The notes under the pieces were generated by a model, which saw only the letters and a list, made by a program, of their open reading frames with translations, was not told where the DNA came from and did not search any database. Of a stretch of 64,000 bases of DNA, positions 62,501 to 64,000 are shown piece after piece; position 1 is the first letter of the stretch, and each line of letters starts with the position of its first letter. The translations under genes and the position numbers were made by a program. Source of the DNA: Onchocerca lupi (taxonomy: Eukaryota > Nematoda > Chromadorea > Rhabditida > Onchocercidae); contig JAOVVO010000118.1 in the NCBI GenBank assembly GCA_028564675.1, positions 1 to 64,000 on the forward strand. The letters are read 5' to 3'.

Positions 62501-64000
62501 AAATTATTTTACTAATTCATTCGATAAGCTTTAGTCTTATTGATCCATCTTCCTTTTCGACTTCCATATTTTTTCAGTGGTTATTAATTATCAGTTTTAA
62601 TTGCCACAATTGTTATTTACTGCTGATAGATTTGATTCAGATGGTTCTGTGAGAATTATGACGCAAGGCCAGGCGCTACAAAAGCGATCAATTCGATTGT
62701 ATCTGGTTTGGCGGCGTATGTGCAATTGTCATTTTTGCGTCCAAATACATCAGAAACCAGTTAGTTTATTATGTAAAAAGGAGTTTTAATGAAGTTCAAT
62801 AATAAAAGTTTTAATGTTAACAACAGTTACACCAATTCTAAGTGGTGTAACTATAGTTTACATTAAAAAATATTTTTTATGTAAATTAGCGATCTATCTA
62901 TGTATATCTGATCCTTTTCAGTCTCTAAAAACATTGAAAGCATCTCATGGATTCTATGATCCTGGTCAAGAAACCGGGTTGTGGAATTCTGAAATTTCTA
63001 TTCTAGAAGAGTTATTGATAAATTTTGTGGATGCAAATATATTTGCTGACGTAATATTTTATTGAGTTTACTTGAAATTGAGAACTTTGTTCAGAACTTG
63101 TTATTTTAGTGGCTAAAGATGAAGATCAATTCGAGGCAAACAACCAGTCAGGCTCACAACCAGGCTTTCAGTATTGTGGTGTTTATATTCCACTGTGTCA
63201 GAATATTACCCCCAAGAAATCCTTATTGTAATTTTTTTAATATTTATACTCTTTACATTTAGCACACATAACTAAGAGCGAATGGATTGAACAGAATAAA
63301 TTAGTGGTTAGCATTTAAACCGCGTTTACTTAGTTTTATTGACAGGTACAATTGCATCATCGGCGGAGGGCGTATTTGCTCTGAATCACGAAAACCTTGG
63401 AATTTCGCTGTACATGTTGCTTTTAATTACTTCACGAATATTAAAAGCTATGGACATATATATTTAAATTTCTTTTTTAGACTTTGCAGTTTTTCAGGCT
63501 AGATTCCCTAGAAAAACACGAAGCATTGAATTTACCTATTGGCTATTCATTATCTTTAACTTATTATTGTATAAACAGTTGCTGCCAATCAGTTTTCGAA
63601 GCTATTGAATCTCTGCGCTCACGAAATGAAAAAAAAGGTTGCAATAAATTTGTCATATATAAGAAGTTTTTAATCTGGTTAAATATATATGAGGAATTTG
63701 TCAATTTGATTGATAAAGCCATCTTTCAAGGGGAGAAATCATCAATAAATTCATTATTTGTAGATATAGCACGAGAGCTCTATCAGTCGGCTTATACGAG
63801 TCTTTTGGTTGCAATTTCACTTTTTCTAGATGCAAGGTAAGGATTGTATTAAGCGCTTCAACCAACAAGTGATAAACCATGTAATGCCACACATTGTTTG
63901 CAGATTTTAATATTTCAAAATAAGGATTTATGTATTTTTGTGAAAATTTGAGAATTTCTTACTAGAATCGTTTGTTACTGTATCTTTTTCCGATGTTTGA
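59528..64000 (+). CDS. MON2 homologue, N-terminal part (runs off the window)
   Basis: Exons 59528-59647, 59886-60083, 60422-60553, 60627-60737, 61023-61139, 61487-61612, 61781-61864, 62021-62176, 62360-62484, 62641-62759 join in frame. Landmarks shared with animal MON2 are AVEAKRLVENLLSDLRTLS, VKEAAESGLVKIKNISAA, CLVMCFRLNFAKDP, TASATVRQMVNCVYERV, TLRPCASDGYMLFHDLCLLI, EMTRTLGLELLESVLSSYPS, VCPLIIKLFAPN, VYFPVSMRLLRVVVILIT and ECEIFLALLVKFLESDK. Further exons are 62922-63050, about 63098-63170 and 63481-63836 (LDSLEKHEALNLPIGYSL to LLVAISLFLDA). Junctions between 62760 and 63480 are unresolved; a 20-nt microexon at 62827-62846 would restore phase. MON2 is a large Sec7-related (but GEF-domain-less) scaffold for endosome-to-Golgi traffic. 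Only about the first quarter to third is present. The start ATG follows an acceptor-like TTATCTTAAG. Confidence 0.93.

Noticed and set aside
1..64000. Bacterial (Wolbachia-type) lateral insert, CRISPR array, rRNA or bacterial operon
   Set aside because: No stretch has Shine-Dalgarno-led tandem genes, bacterial protein motifs or regularly spaced repeats; the few tandem repeats are two-copy or diverged.

Overview
This window is nuclear DNA from a nematode, most likely a filarial or other spirurid worm (inference). It is very AT-rich and its genes are broken into small exons by introns starting GT and ending in (T)TTTCAG. Several start codons follow closely after an isolated TTTCAG/TTCCAG-type acceptor, as expected for spliced-leader trans-splicing. 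The proteins are ordinary animal housekeeping and membrane proteins. I see no operons of bacterial type, no CRISPR array and no rRNA or complete tRNA gene. All gene models were spliced by hand and checked for frame continuity at each junction.

Left third (1-30 kb): a DNAJB12/B14-type ER-membrane J-protein (+, 2067-5060, 9 exons, about 413 aa); the mRNA decapping enzyme DCP2 (-, 15108-9572, 12 exons, about 573 aa); mitochondrial dihydrolipoyl dehydrogenase (+, 17495-21826, 12 exons, about 496 aa); and a two-pore-domain (TWK/KCNK) potassium channel (-, 30242-22517, 12 exons, about 445 aa). DCP2 and DLD are divergently arranged over about 2.4 kb.

Middle (30-49 kb): a gene-poor accessory region. 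A 4.5 kb Helitron-like element (37397-41877) carries a decayed PIF1-type Helitron helicase on the minus strand. It is bounded by near-identical inverted arms of about 0.7 kb, and each arm ends in a GC-rich hairpin plus CTAG. Only 22 bp beyond its right end begins the 3' half of a second K2P channel gene (+, 41900-44344), paralogous exon by exon to the 22-30 kb gene but with no pore or first-half exons anywhere upstream. Next comes a decayed Cys/Gln-rich gene (-, 48360-45849) whose in-frame stops lie where Gln codons are expected.

Right (49-64 kb): about 5 kb of AT-rich DNA with a second small Helitron remnant, then the ST7 tumour-suppressor homologue (+, 54041-58306, 13 exons, about 538 aa) and the 5' part of MON2, the Arf-GEF-like endosome/Golgi trafficking regulator (+, from 59528, running off the window).

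The intact genes do not form a pathway; they are independent eukaryotic genes. The most noteworthy structure is the fold-back Helitron next to a truncated, inverted K2P channel duplicate.
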